Notes under the pieces: generated by a model
The model's database searches: none
What the model saw: the letters and a program-made list of their open reading frames with translations, nothing else
What the model was told of the DNA's origin: nothing
Part shown: piece after piece, positions 24,394 through 33,681 of the stretch
How positions within the stretch are numbered: the first letter of the stretch is position 1
Layout: each line of letters opens with the position of its first letter
Translations under genes and position numbers: made by a program
Source of the DNA: Mycobacterium sp.
GTDB lineage: Bacteria > Actinomycetota > Actinomycetes > Mycobacteriales > Mycobacteriaceae
Reading direction: 5' to 3'
Assembly: GCA_016197405.1 (NCBI GenBank)
Contig: JACPVR010000020.1
Location: forward strand, 1-64,000
DNA: 64,000 bases

Positions 24394-27300
24394 CTAGTCC
24401 GCCACGGCGGGCATCGCCGTTATATCAACCGTTCCGGCCGGTTTCCCGTCCAGCGCCAGCACCAGGTCGGCCACGAACTGTGCCAGCTCGACATCACGCA
24501 AACGCGGCGCACCCATCGCGTTGCCGATCCGCGGAATGGGCACCTGCACGGTGGAGGTCGTCGCGCGGTAGCTGGCGCTGGGGTACATCCGCTTGAGCCG
24601 GATCTGCCCGGAATCCTGCAGCGTGAACGGCGACAACCGCAGCGTCGACGGTTGCCCGGCCGAACCCGTCGCCGACACCTCGGTCAGCCCGTAGGACCGG
24701 CACAGCAACCGCAACCGTGCCACCGCGACCAGACGCAGAGCCGGCTCCGGCAGCGGACCGTACCGGTCAGTCAACTCCTCGATCACGGCGCTGACAGCGG
24801 CATCGTCGGAGGCGGCGGCCAGCCTGCGGTAACCCTCCAGGCGCAGCCGGTCGCTGCCGATGTACTCCGGTGGCAGGTGCGCATCGATCGGCAGATCGAT
24901 CCGGACGTCCTTGGGTTCCTCGGGAGACAGCACGGTGTCGCCGTCGGCGGCGGCCCGATAAGCCTCGACGGCTTCCCCGACGAGGCGCACGTACAGGTCG
25001 AACCCGACCCCGGCGACGTGACCGGACTGTTCGACACCGAGCACGTTGCCCGCGCCGCGGATCTCCAGATCCTTCATCGCCACCGCCATACCGGCGCCCA
25101 ACTCGTTGTTCTGCGCGATGGTGGCCAGCCGGTCATAAGCCGTCTCGGTCAGCGGCGACTCCGGCGGATACAGGAAGTAGGCGTAGCCGCGTTCCCGGCT
25201 GCGGCCCACCCGTCCGCGCAACTGATGCAACTGCGACAGCCCGAAGGTGTCGGCCCGCTCCACGATCAACGTGTTGGCATTGGAGATGTCCAGACCGGTC
25301 TCGACGATGGTGGTGCAGACCAGGATGTCGAAGTCGCGGTTCCAGAAACCTTCGACGGTGCGCTCGAGCAGTTCCTCGGGCATCTGCCCGTGCGCGACGA
25401 CGACCCGCGCCTCGGGCACCAGGTCACGGATCCGGGCGGCGGCATTGTCGATGGAGCTGACCCGGTTGTGGATGTAGAAGGCCTGCCCGTCGCGCAGCAG
25501 CTCGCGGCGCAGGGCCGCGGCCACCTGCTTGTCGTCGTGCGGCCCGACGTAGGTGAGCACCGGGTAACGCTCCTCGGGGGGCGTCAGGATGGTCGACATC
25601 TCACGGATGCCGGCCAGGCTCATCTCCAGGGTGCGCGGGATCGGGGTGGCGCTCATGGTCAGCACGTCGACGTGACTGCGCAGGCTCTTGATGTGTTCTT
25701 TGTGCTCGACACCGAAACGCTGTTCCTCGTCGACGATCACCAGGCCGAGGTCTTTCCAGCGCACCGCGGTCTGCAGCAGCCGGTGGGTGCCGATCACGAT
25801 ATCGACTGAGCCATCGGCCATTCCGTCGATGGTGGCCTTGGATTCGGCGCTGTCGGTGAACCGCGACAGACCCTTGACGGTGACCGGGAAGCCCGACATG
25901 CGTTGGGTGAAGGTCTGCAGATGCTGATCGGCCAGCAGCGTCGTCGGCACCAGCACCGCCACCTGCTTACCGTCCTGGACGGCCTTGAACGCGGCCCGCA
26001 CCGCGATCTCGGTTTTGCCGTAGCCCACGTCACCACAGATCACCCGGTCCATCGGAACCGGTTTCTCCATATCGGATTTGACCTCGGTGATGGCGGTGAG
26101 CTGATCGACGGTCTCGGTGAAACCGAAAGCGTCTTCCATCTCAGCCTGCCACGGTGTGTCCGGCCCGAACGCGTACCCGGGCGCAGCCTGCCGTTTGGCG
26201 TAGAGCGCCACCAGTTCGGTGGCGATCTCCCGAACAGCCTTGCGCGCCTTGGTTTTCGTGTTGGTCCAGTCGCTGCCGCCCAGTTTGCTCAGGCTCGGCG
26301 CCTGCCCGCCGACATAACGGCTGAGCTGGTCCAGCGAATCCATCGGCACATAGAGCCGGTCCGATCCGCCGCCGCGCTTGGCGGAGGCGTATTCGAGCAC
26401 CAGGTATTCGCGCCGCGCACCGCCGACGGTGCGTTCGGTCATCTCCACGAACTTGCCGATACCGTGCTGATCGTGGACCACCAGGTCGCCTGCGGTCAGC
26501 GCCAGCGGGTCGACGGTGTTGCGCCGCTTGGCCGCAAGCCGCTTGCCGCCGGTGGCCGCGACCCGGTTACCGGTCAGGTCGGTCTCGGTGATGATCACCA
26601 GGTTGGCGCCGGCCAGCACCACACCGTCGTGCAGCGGGCCCTTGAGCACCCCGACGACGCCGGGCTTCGGAGCCGCCCCGACCTCCAACAGCTCTGCGGG
26701 CGTTTCGGATTCACCTAGCTGCTCGACGACACGCTGCGCGGTACCGGCACCGGGGGTGACCACGACGGCCAGCCCGCCGGTTGCCACATGGGCCCGCAGC
26801 ATCGCGAAGATCTCGGTGATGCCGTCGGCGGTCTGGCCGCTGCCGCGCGCCGACGGTGCGGCCCGGATGTCGAGTTCGACCGCCGACTCGTCGGAGAACT
26901 GGCTCAGCGTCCACCACGGATGTCCGGCAGTTGTCGCGGCGGCCCGCACCTCGGCCAGGGTGCGGAAACCCGAACCACCGAGTTGTTCGATGTCGATCGG
27001 CGCGTCGCCGCCGACCGCCGCCGTCGACCAGGTCGCGTCGAGGAATTCCCGGCCCGTCTTGATCAGGTCGGCGGCCCGCGTGCGGACCTTCTCCGGGTCG
27101 CACACCAGCAGCGGGGTGCCGGGCGCCAGCTGGTCGGTGAGCAGCGCCAGGTCGTCGGGGCGCAGCACCGGAAGCAGCGCCTCCATACCGTCGACGGGGA
27201 TGCCGTCGGCCAGTTTGGCCAGCATCTCCCCGACCGTGCCGGTGACATGGTGCTCGGCGGGCGGGTGTTCGGTGAGCAGCGCCGCGGCGCGCTCGCGCAC

Positions 27301-28050
27301 CTCCGGGGTGAGCAGCAGTTCACGGCAGGCCACCGCCACCAGGTGGTCGACCTCGATCTCGGGGATGGAGCGCTGATCGGCGACGGAGAACATCCGCATC
27401 TCCGAGACCTCGTCACCCCAGAACTCGATACGCGTCGGATGCTCGGCCGTCGGGGCGAAGATGTCGAGGATGCCGCCGCGCACCGCGAACTCACCGCGCT
27501 TGCCGACCATGTCGACACGGGTGTAGGCCAGCTCGACCAGCCGGACGATGGTGTCCTCGAAGCCCATCTCGGCGCCGACGGCGAAGGTCACCGGATCGAC
27601 CTTGGCCACGTCGGGCGTCATCGGCTGCAGTAGTGATCGCGCGGTGGTGACCACCACGCGCAGCGGCGGCCCCAGGCGCGCATCGTCGGGATGGGACAGC
27701 CGGCGCAGCAGCATCAGCCGGGCACCGACAGTGTCGACGCCGGGTGAGAGTCGTTCGTGCGGCAGCGTCTCCCAGGACGGGAACATCGCTACCGAATCGC
27801 CGAAGACGCCGCGCAGCTCGTCGGTCAGATCGTCGGCCTCGCGTCCGGTGGCCGTCACCACCAGCAACGGGCTCTTACGGGCCAGCGCCGCGGCGACGAA
27901 AACCCGTGCACCGGACGGCCCCACCAGCGCTGCGCCGTCGCCGTCGGCCGCGGCCCGGTCGGTGAGATCAGCCAGTGTCGGAGCGGTCAACGCCAGCTCT
28001 ACGAGCCCCGCGATCGGAGTTTGAACATGGGTGTACCCCGGTGCGGTCAT
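24394..28050 (-). CDS. mfd: transcription-repair coupling factor
   Basis: Mfd removes RNA polymerase stalled at DNA lesions and recruits UvrA. The 1218-residue length is standard. In order there are the N-terminal UvrB-like domains (PSGARVFVAAALARKSPLL), the RNA-polymerase-interacting domain (LVVHDQHGIGKFVEMTERTV), the RecG-like translocase with Walker A CGDVGYGKTEIAVRAAFKA and box VIVDEEQRFGVEHKEH, SATPIPRTLEMSL, the QLRGRVGRSRERGYAYFL helicase motif, and a C-terminal D7 domain. It is followed by mazG. It lies just downstream of a TetR-family gene on the same strand, as in M. tuberculosis. Confidence 0.97.
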   Translation of the reverse strand: MTAPGYTHVQTPIAGLVELALTAPTLADLTDRAAADGDGAALVGPSGARVFVAAALARKSPLLVVTATGREADDLTDELRGVFGDSVAMFPSWETLPHERLSPGVDTVGARLMLLRRLSHPDDARLGPPLRVVVTTARSLLQPMTPDVAKVDPVTFAVGAEMGFEDTIVRLVELAYTRVDMVGKRGEFAVRGGILDIFAPTAEHPTRIEFWGDEVSEMRMFSVADQRSIPEIEVDHLVAVACRELLLTPEVRERAAALLTEHPPAEHHVTGTVGEMLAKLADGIPVDGMEALLPVLRPDDLALLTDQLAPGTPLLVCDPEKVRTRAADLIKTGREFLDATWSTAAVGGDAPIDIEQLGGSGFRTLAEVRAAATTAGHPWWTLSQFSDESAVELDIRAAPSARGSGQTADGITEIFAMLRAHVATGGLAVVVTPGAGTAQRVVEQLGESETPAELLEVGAAPKPGVVGVLKGPLHDGVVLAGANLVIITETDLTGNRVAATGGKRLAAKRRNTVDPLALTAGDLVVHDQHGIGKFVEMTERTVGGARREYLVLEYASAKRGGGSDRLYVPMDSLDQLSRYVGGQAPSLSKLGGSDWTNTKTKARKAVREIATELVALYAKRQAAPGYAFGPDTPWQAEMEDAFGFTETVDQLTAITEVKSDMEKPVPMDRVICGDVGYGKTEIAVRAAFKAVQDGKQVAVLVPTTLLADQHLQTFTQRMSGFPVTVKGLSRFTDSAESKATIDGMADGSVDIVIGTHRLLQTAVRWKDLGLVIVDEEQRFGVEHKEHIKSLRSHVDVLTMSATPIPRTLEMSLAGIREMSTILTPPEERYPVLTYVGPHDDKQVAAALRRELLRDGQAFYIHNRVSSIDNAAARIRDLVPEARVVVAHGQMPEELLERTVEGFWNRDFDILVCTTIVETGLDISNANTLIVERADTFGLSQLHQLRGRVGRSRERGYAYFLYPPESPLTETAYDRLATIAQNNELGAGMAVAMKDLEIRGAGNVLGVEQSGHVAGVGFDLYVRLVGEAVEAYRAAADGDTVLSPEEPKDVRIDLPIDAHLPPEYIGSDRLRLEGYRRLAAASDDAAVSAVIEELTDRYGPLPEPALRLVAVARLRLLCRSYGLTEVSATGSAGQPSTLRLSPFTLQDSGQIRLKRMYPSASYRATTSTVQVPIPRIGNAMGAPRLRDVELAQFVADLVLALDGKPAGTVDITAMPAVAD

Positions 28051-28097
28051 GATGTGACCATCCTAGTCAGGCCGCCGACAACGAGTTCCGTGTGAGG

Positions 28098-28739
28098 CTA
28101 TTCGTCCTGCAGGTGCGGGTCGGCCTCCAGATGGGTCAACCCGTTCCACATCAGGTTCACCAGGTGCGCGGCCACCACTTCCTTCTTCGGCTCGCGGGTG
28201 TCGAGCCACCACTGCGCCGTCATCGACACCGAACCGACCAGCGCCTGGGCGTAGAGCGGCGCCAGCTCCGGGTCCAGTCCGCGGCGCGCGAAATCGCCGG
28301 CCAGAATCGAGCTGACCTGAGAGACGGCGTCGTTGAGCAGCGACGAATAGGTGCCCGAACTGATCGCCGCCGGGGAGTCGCGGATCATGATCCGGAATCC
28401 GTCGGTGCGTTCCTCGACATAGGTCAGCAGCGCCAGGGCCACCAGTTCGATGCGCACCCGGGACCTGTTGTTGGTCAGCGAGCTGGTGATGCCGTCGAGC
28501 AGCGCCGACATCTCGCGGTCGACGACGACGGCGTAGAGCCCTTCCTTACCGCCGAAATGCTCGTAGACCACCGGTTTGGAGACACTGGCGCGCTGTGCGA
28601 TCTCCTCGATGGAGGTGCCCTCATAGCCACGCTCGGCGAAAAGCGAACGTGCGACGTCGATGAGCTGGTGCCGCCGCTCAGTGCCCGTCATCCGGGCCCG
28701 AGGTGCGCGCACCTCCTTGTCCGGGGCTGCCACGAACAC
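28098..28739 (-). CDS. TetR-family transcriptional regulator
   Basis: The 213-residue protein has a TetR helix-turn-helix: RRHQLIDVARSLFAERGYEGTSIEEIAQRA followed by VSKPVVYEHFGGKEGLYAVVV. The remainder is a helical ligand-binding domain with SPAAISSGTYSSLLNDA. It corresponds to Rv1019. The ligand is unknown. Start: GTG at 28739 (VFVAAPDKEV) agrees with the M. tuberculosis protein as I remember it; a TTG 18 bases earlier or the ATG at MTGTERR are alternatives, none with a well-spaced ribosome binding site. It is divergent from the tRNA-Gln gene 28 bases away. Confidence 0.9.
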   Translation of the reverse strand: MFVAAPDKEVRAPRARMTGTERRHQLIDVARSLFAERGYEGTSIEEIAQRASVSKPVVYEHFGGKEGLYAVVVDREMSALLDGITSSLTNNRSRVRIELVALALLTYVEERTDGFRIMIRDSPAAISSGTYSSLLNDAVSQVSSILAGDFARRGLDPELAPLYAQALVGSVSMTAQWWLDTREPKKEVVAAHLVNLMWNGLTHLEADPHLQDE

Positions 28740-28767
28740 CAGCGTATTAGACTCCAAGCCGCAACAG

Positions 28768-28839
28768 TCCGTCGTGGTGTAATCGGCAGCACTTCTGATT
28801 TTGGTTCAGATAGTTCAGGTTCGAGTCCTGGCGACGGAG
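28768..28839 (+). tRNA. tRNA-Gln (anticodon UUG)
   Basis: The 72 bases fold with acceptor TCCGTCG/CGACGGA, anticodon stem TCTGA/TCAGA around TTTTGGT (anticodon TTG), and T arm CAGG/CCTG around TTCGAGT. It reads CAA. The position between the TetR/mfd genes and the glmU side matches M. tuberculosis. CCA is not fully encoded. Confidence 0.93.
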
Positions 28840-28844
28840 CCCAC

Positions 28845-30017
28845 TCACAATCCGGGCAGTGACACCGCGTGCGCACGCAACGTTTCGACGGTGTCGGCGG
28901 GTGGCCAGTCGGTCACCGGATACCGGGCCGGGATCATCGCCGGTGCCGGCACCAGCCCCACGATGTCGGCGAGCACACCGAACGGCACGGTGAAGTGATC
29001 GCTCTGATCGGCTGCGACCAACATCACGTAATCGGTCTCGGCTAACAGCCAGCCACTGCCCTGACCCCAGACCGTCAGGGTGCACAAGCCGCGAGGTGTG
29101 TCGATCAGCTGTACCGCGCCGGTCCCGTCGCTGCCCTGCAGCCGGTCGGCCTGCAGCTGATATTCGGTGGCCGCGAGCACCGAACGGGCCCGCACCGCCA
29201 GCGGTCGCAGCGGACTCGGGCCGGCGGCGTCCAACGGCACGATGGTGTTGCCGACGATGGTGTAGGCCTGCGGCGAGATGGGCACGACGGCATCGCGATA
29301 CACCGATTCGGCGCCGGCGAAGAAGGCCGGGGCGACCGCGGGATCATCGGTGCACACCAGCAGCACCTCGTCGCCGGGGAAGAACACCAGCGGGCGGTAT
29401 CCGTCACCGGCGAAACCGCCCAGCCACCCCGGCACCAGCACCGCCGAATCGCAGTAGGTGGTGCCGTCGCCCAGCAGATGACCGACCTTCTCCGGCTGCC
29501 GCTGCGCCGGGTAGAGCGCGGCGATATTGGCCCGGGCTGCGGCCAGCAGCTGCTCACCGCCGACGCCCCAGCGTTCGGTGTCGCGGTCGGTGACCACCCG
29601 GCGGGCCGGGCCGGTCTCGACGACTGCCAGCTCGTGGATGAACGGCCACAGCTGTCGCAGCCACGGCCTGCGCGCCGGCGATGTCACCGCCGCGGTGAAA
29701 CCCGCAGGCCGCAAAACCGATCGCAACAACGGCTGCACCTCGGCGAACTGCTGCGGCAGCGGAGTCAGCGCGGCTTCCAGCCTGGCGGCCATCGTCTCGC
29801 GGCGCTGCCCGTCGGGAGTGTTCTGCAGCTCGCGGAACAACCGGTCCACCAGCAGCACACCCTGGTCGGCGACATCGTCGACGACGAAACCGGTCGGTTC
29901 GAAGACGGCCTGGCCGTGGCCGTGGGCGCGCAGTTCGGTGAGCAGATCGGCGGCGAAGTCGCCCACCGGGTAGGCACGGGCTGATTCGATTCCGGCAACG
30001 TCCCCCACGCCCTGCAT
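28845..30017 (-). CDS. conserved hypothetical protein
   Basis: The 390-residue protein has no signal peptide or membrane helix and I do not recognise a family with confidence. Visible blocks are FEPTGFVVDDVADQGVLL near residue 50, RLFRELQNTP, LVFFPGDEVLLVCTDDP near 235, AGAESVYRDAVVPISPQAY, and a C-terminal SGWLLAETDYVMLVAADQSD. The balanced alpha/beta character suggests a soluble cytoplasmic protein. The ATG at 30017 is used because the region upstream reads poorly as coding. It starts 65 bases from glmU, divergent, and ends five bases after the tRNA-Gln gene. Confidence 0.7.
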   Translation of the reverse strand: MQGVGDVAGIESARAYPVGDFAADLLTELRAHGHGQAVFEPTGFVVDDVADQGVLLVDRLFRELQNTPDGQRRETMAARLEAALTPLPQQFAEVQPLLRSVLRPAGFTAAVTSPARRPWLRQLWPFIHELAVVETGPARRVVTDRDTERWGVGGEQLLAAARANIAALYPAQRQPEKVGHLLGDGTTYCDSAVLVPGWLGGFAGDGYRPLVFFPGDEVLLVCTDDPAVAPAFFAGAESVYRDAVVPISPQAYTIVGNTIVPLDAAGPSPLRPLAVRARSVLAATEYQLQADRLQGSDGTGAVQLIDTPRGLCTLTVWGQGSGWLLAETDYVMLVAADQSDHFTVPFGVLADIVGLVPAPAMIPARYPVTDWPPADTVETLRAHAVSLPGL

Positions 30018-30082
30018 GTTAGGCCCGGTTTTGCCGTGGGGACACGGACAATGGAACGCTGGGACCCGCATAAGGAGGCTCG

Positions 30083-31564
30083 ATGAGTTCACGAGGCGAA
30101 TCCGCGGTCCTGGTGTTGGCCGCCGGCGCCGGGACCCGGATGCGATCCGACATCCCGAAGGTCCTGCACACCCTCGGCGGCCGCAGCATGTTGTCGCATG
30201 CCCTGCACGCCGTCGCGAAGGTGGCGCCGCAGCACCTGGTCGTGGTGCTCGGCAAGGACCGCGAAGTCATCGCGCCCGTGGTGGCCGAACTGGCCGAGCG
30301 CATCGGCCGCGGCGTCGACATCGCGATCCAGGACCAACAACTCGGCACCGGCCATGCGGCACTGTGCGGTCTGGCGGCGCTGCCCGCCGGGTTCGACGGC
30401 ACCGTCGTCGTCACCGCGGGTGACGTTCCGCTGCTCGACCCCGACACCCTGGCCGATCTGATCGTCTCGCACGGCGCCGAGCCCGCCGCCGTGACGGTGC
30501 TGACCACCACGCTGCCCGATCCGACCGGATACGGGCGCATCCTGCGCACCCAGGACCGTGAAGTCATCGCCATCGTCGAACAGGCCGATGCGACGCCGTC
30601 ACAACGCGCCATCTGCGAGGTCAACACCGGTGTCTACGCGTTCGACATCGCCGCCCTGCGCTCGGCGCTGCAGCAGCTGTCCGCCGACAACGCCCAGCAG
30701 GAGCTGTACCTGACCGACGTCATCTCGATCGTGCGGTCCGAGGGAAAGATCGTGCACGCCAAGCACGTCGACGACACCGCGCTGGTGACCGGCGTCAACG
30801 ACCGGGTGCAACTGGCCGCGATCGGCGCAGAACTCAACAGGCGCATCGTCGCGGGCCATCAGCGCGCCGGTGTCACGGTGATCGATCCCGCGACAACCTG
30901 GATCGACGTCGACGTGACGGTCGGACGCGACACCGTGATCCACCCGGGCACCCAACTGCTCGGAGCGACCCGCATCGGTGACCACTGCACCATCGGCCCC
31001 GACACCACGCTGGCCGACGTCAGCGTCGGCGACACGGCATCGGTGGTGCGCACGCACGGCGCGCAATCGAGCATCGGTGCCGGCGCCGACGTCGGTCCGT
31101 TCACCTACCTGCGGCCGGGGACCTCGCTGGGTGTCGACGCCAAGCTGGGCGCGTTCGTCGAAACCAAGAACGCCACCATCGGCACCGGGACCAAGGTGCC
31201 GCACCTGACCTATGTCGGTGACGCCGATATCGGCGAGCACAGCAATATCGGCGCATCCAGCGTCTTCGTCAACTACGACGGCGAGAACAAGCACCGCACC
31301 ACGATCGGCTCGCATGTGCGCACCGGCTCGGACACCATGTTCGTCGCCCCCCTCACCGTCGGGGACGGCGCCTACACCGGCGCGGGCACGGTGCTGCGTG
31401 ACGATGTGCCGCCCGGCGCGCTCGCCGTCTCGGCGGGTCCGCAGCGCACCATCGAGGGCTGGGTGGAGCGCAAACGCCCGGCGTCCAAGGCCGCCGAGGC
31501 GGCCCGGCAGGCGCGTGCCCGACAGGCCGGCGAAGGCGACGCGGGTGCGCAGAACACCCCCTGA
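30083..31564 (+). CDS. glmU: bifunctional UDP-GlcNAc pyrophosphorylase / glucosamine-1-phosphate acetyltransferase
   Basis: GlmU makes UDP-N-acetylglucosamine for peptidoglycan and arabinogalactan linker synthesis. The N-terminal uridyltransferase domain has VLAAGAGTRMRSDIPKVLH at residue 10, QQLGTGHA near 85 and TAGDVPLLD near 112. The C-terminal left-handed beta-helix from about 260 shows hexapeptide repeats (IGDHCTIGPDTTLADV, VGPFTYLRPGTSLG) and the acetyltransferase loop SSVFVNYDGENKHRTTIG. The 493-residue length and basic C-terminal tail (RKRPASKAAEAARQA) fit mycobacterial GlmU. AGGAGG precedes the ATG. It is followed by prs. Confidence 0.97.
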   Translation: MSSRGESAVLVLAAGAGTRMRSDIPKVLHTLGGRSMLSHALHAVAKVAPQHLVVVLGKDREVIAPVVAELAERIGRGVDIAIQDQQLGTGHAALCGLAALPAGFDGTVVVTAGDVPLLDPDTLADLIVSHGAEPAAVTVLTTTLPDPTGYGRILRTQDREVIAIVEQADATPSQRAICEVNTGVYAFDIAALRSALQQLSADNAQQELYLTDVISIVRSEGKIVHAKHVDDTALVTGVNDRVQLAAIGAELNRRIVAGHQRAGVTVIDPATTWIDVDVTVGRDTVIHPGTQLLGATRIGDHCTIGPDTTLADVSVGDTASVVRTHGAQSSIGAGADVGPFTYLRPGTSLGVDAKLGAFVETKNATIGTGTKVPHLTYVGDADIGEHSNIGASSVFVNYDGENKHRTTIGSHVRTGSDTMFVAPLTVGDGAYTGAGTVLRDDVPPGALAVSAGPQRTIEGWVERKRPASKAAEAARQARARQAGEGDAGAQNTP

Positions 31565-31666
31565 CCGACACCTTGTGTTCGGTATCCGGCAACCCGGCAA
31601 CGCGGCGCTCGACAGGCTACGTACGATTGCCCGGTATCGATCCCCGATCGTCGAGGCGGCGTAATT

Positions 31667-32647
31667 GTGAGCCAGGACTGGACCGACAACCGTAAGAACC
31701 TGATGTTGTTCTCCGGGCGTGCGCACCCAGAGCTCGCCGAACAGGTGGCCAAGGAACTCGACGTCCATGTGACGGCGCAGACCGCCCGGGACTTCGCCAA
31801 CGGCGAGATCTTCGTGCGGTTCGACGAGTCGGTCCGTGGCTGCGACGCCTTCGTGCTGCAGAGCCACCCGGCCCCGCTGAACACGTGGCTGATGGAACAG
31901 CTGATCATGATCGATGCGCTCAAGCGCGGCAGCGCCAAACGCATCACCGCGATCCTGCCGTTCTATCCCTACGCCCGCCAGGACAAGAAGCACCGCGGCC
32001 GCGAACCCATCTCGGCCCGGCTGGTGGCCGATCTCTACAAGACCGCTGGCGCGGACCGCATCGTGTCGGTCGACCTGCACACCGACCAGATCCAGGGTTT
32101 CTTCGACGGGCCCGTCGATCACATGCGCGGCCAGTCGCTGCTGTGCGGCTACATCGCCGAGAACTACGCCGATCACGACATGGTCGTGGTCTCGCCGGAC
32201 TCCGGCCGGGTGCGCGTCGCCGAGAAATGGGCCGATTCGCTCGGCGGTGTCCCGCTGGCCTTCATCCACAAGACCCGCGACCCGCTGGTGCCCAACCAGG
32301 TGAAGTCCAACCGCGTCGTCGGTGATGTGCGCGGCAAGACCTGCATCCTGACCGACGACATGATCGACACCGGTGGCACCATCGCCGGCGCGGTCAAGTT
32401 GCTCAAGGAGGACGGCGCCGAGGACGTCATCATCGCCGCCACCCACGGTGTGCTGTCCGATCCCGCCTCACAGCGGCTCGCCGACAGCGGCGCACGCGAG
32501 GTCATCGTCACCAACACCCTGCCGATCGGCGAGGACAAGATGTTCCCGCAGCTGACCGTGCTGTCCATCGCACCGCTGCTGGCCTCCACCATCCGGGCCG
32601 TCTTCGACAATGGCTCGGTGACAAGTCTTTTCGACGGATCGGCCTGA
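31667..32647 (+). CDS. prs: ribose-phosphate pyrophosphokinase
   Basis: The enzyme makes PRPP from ribose-5-phosphate and ATP, feeding nucleotide, histidine and, in mycobacteria, arabinan synthesis. The 326-residue class I protein shows FSGRAHPELAEQVAKEL, the flexible-loop region PYARQDKKHRGREPISA, DLHTDQIQGFFDGPVDH and the PRPP-binding loop LTDDMIDTGGTIAGA. The start is a GTG at 31667. It is 102 bases after glmU, the conserved mycobacterial order, and one base before the arsC-like gene. Confidence 0.97.
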   Translation: MSQDWTDNRKNLMLFSGRAHPELAEQVAKELDVHVTAQTARDFANGEIFVRFDESVRGCDAFVLQSHPAPLNTWLMEQLIMIDALKRGSAKRITAILPFYPYARQDKKHRGREPISARLVADLYKTAGADRIVSVDLHTDQIQGFFDGPVDHMRGQSLLCGYIAENYADHDMVVVSPDSGRVRVAEKWADSLGGVPLAFIHKTRDPLVPNQVKSNRVVGDVRGKTCILTDDMIDTGGTIAGAVKLLKEDGAEDVIIAATHGVLSDPASQRLADSGAREVIVTNTLPIGEDKMFPQLTVLSIAPLLASTIRAVFDNGSVTSLFDGSA

Positions 32648-32648
32648 C

Positions 32649-33002
32649 GTGACGTCCGCAGGCGACGTCACCATCTATCACAATCCGAAGTGCAGCACCT
32701 CGCGTAAGACGCTGGATCTGCTGCGCGACAACGGGATCGAACCCGAAGTGGTGCTCTACCTGAAGACACCGCCCACCCGCGACGAGCTGGTGGCGCTGAT
32801 CACCGACGCCGCCCTCGACGTGCGCGGCGCGGTACGCAAGCGCGAGGCGCTCTACACCGAACTCGGCCTCGCCGATGCCGACGACAACACCCTGCTCGAC
32901 GCGATGATCGAGCATCCGATCCTGATCGAGCGGCCCTGGGTGCGCACCGCCAAGGGTGCCCGGCTGGCCCGCCCGATCGAGAAGGTGCACGAGATTCTGT
33001 GA
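32649..33002 (+). CDS. arsC: arsenate reductase (ArsC/Spx thioredoxin-fold family)
   Basis: The 117-residue protein has the ArsC fold: TIYHNPKCSTSRKTLDLL with the catalytic cysteine near residue 15, EVVLYLKTPPTRDEL, and the arsenate-site arginines in the MIEHPILIERPWVRT block. It would use glutaredoxin-type or mycothiol-type reductants to reduce arsenate, although members without arsenic genes beside them may serve other roles; no arsenite pump is nearby. GTG start, one base after the prs stop. Its end overlaps lpqT by four bases. I do not recall this gene at the M. tuberculosis position. Confidence 0.87.
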   Translation: MTSAGDVTIYHNPKCSTSRKTLDLLRDNGIEPEVVLYLKTPPTRDELVALITDAALDVRGAVRKREALYTELGLADADDNTLLDAMIEHPILIERPWVRTAKGARLARPIEKVHEIL

Positions 33003-33655
33003 GATACCGGTCGCTGGCCGTCCTGGTGGCCGCGGGGTTGACCGTCGCAGCGTGCGGTTCGGAAACCCCCGACTATCAGTCGATCTGGACGACGAGTTCG
33101 ACACCGGTCAGCACCTCGGCCGCCGCGAGTACCGAACCGCCCGTTCCGTTCCCGGAGTATCTGGAGGGCATCGGCGTCACCGGTGAGCCCGTCGCCGCCA
33201 CCGGCCTGCCCGATCTGACGGTCACCCTGCCGCTGCCCAAAGGCTGGGCGCCCTACCGCAACCCCAATCTGTCGCCGCAGACCGAGATGATCGCCCGCAA
33301 CGGCACCTACCCCACCGCCATGGTGCTGGTCTTCCGGCTGCACGGGAACTTCGACGTCGACGAGGCGATCAAACACGCCAATGCCGACGCGCTGCGCTCC
33401 AAGGACTTCACCAAGCTCAACGAGTCCTTCGACAAATTCGACGGCTTCCCGTCGGCGATGATCGAAGGCAGTTACGCCGGGCCCGACGGCACCCGGCTGC
33501 ACACCTACAACCGCGTCGTGATCCCGGTGACCAAGGCACCGGCGTTCGTGCGCTACCTGGTGCAGTTCACCGTCACCAGCCGGGCCGATCAGGCCGTGGC
33601 GGACTCCGACGACATCCAGGCGATCATCGACGGTTTCGCCGTCTCGGCGAAGTAG
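32999..33655 (+). CDS. lpqT: LpqT-like lipoprotein
   Basis: The 218-residue protein begins with a short signal and a good lipobox (LTVAACGSETPDYQ), so it is exported and lipid-modified. The mature part has FPEYLEGIGVTGEPVA, LPKGWAPYRNPNLSP and GFPSAMIEGSYAG, which match the mycobacterial LpqN/LpqT family (equivalent to Rv1016c). In M. tuberculosis family members have been linked to cell-envelope functions; the exact role is unknown. GTG start overlaps the arsC stop (GTGA), so it is in the glmU-prs-arsC run. Confidence 0.87.
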   Translation: MRYRSLAVLVAAGLTVAACGSETPDYQSIWTTSSTPVSTSAAASTEPPVPFPEYLEGIGVTGEPVAATGLPDLTVTLPLPKGWAPYRNPNLSPQTEMIARNGTYPTAMVLVFRLHGNFDVDEAIKHANADALRSKDFTKLNESFDKFDGFPSAMIEGSYAGPDGTRLHTYNRVVIPVTKAPAFVRYLVQFTVTSRADQAVADSDDIQAIIDGFAVSAK

Positions 33656-33681
33656 GCCCGGCGACCGATACGCTGGCTGGC

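Noticed and set aside
30599..32446. 615-codon minus-strand frame within glmU and prs
   Set aside because: Shadow of two essential, fully conserved genes; no start signal and Val/Gly/Asp/His-biased composition.
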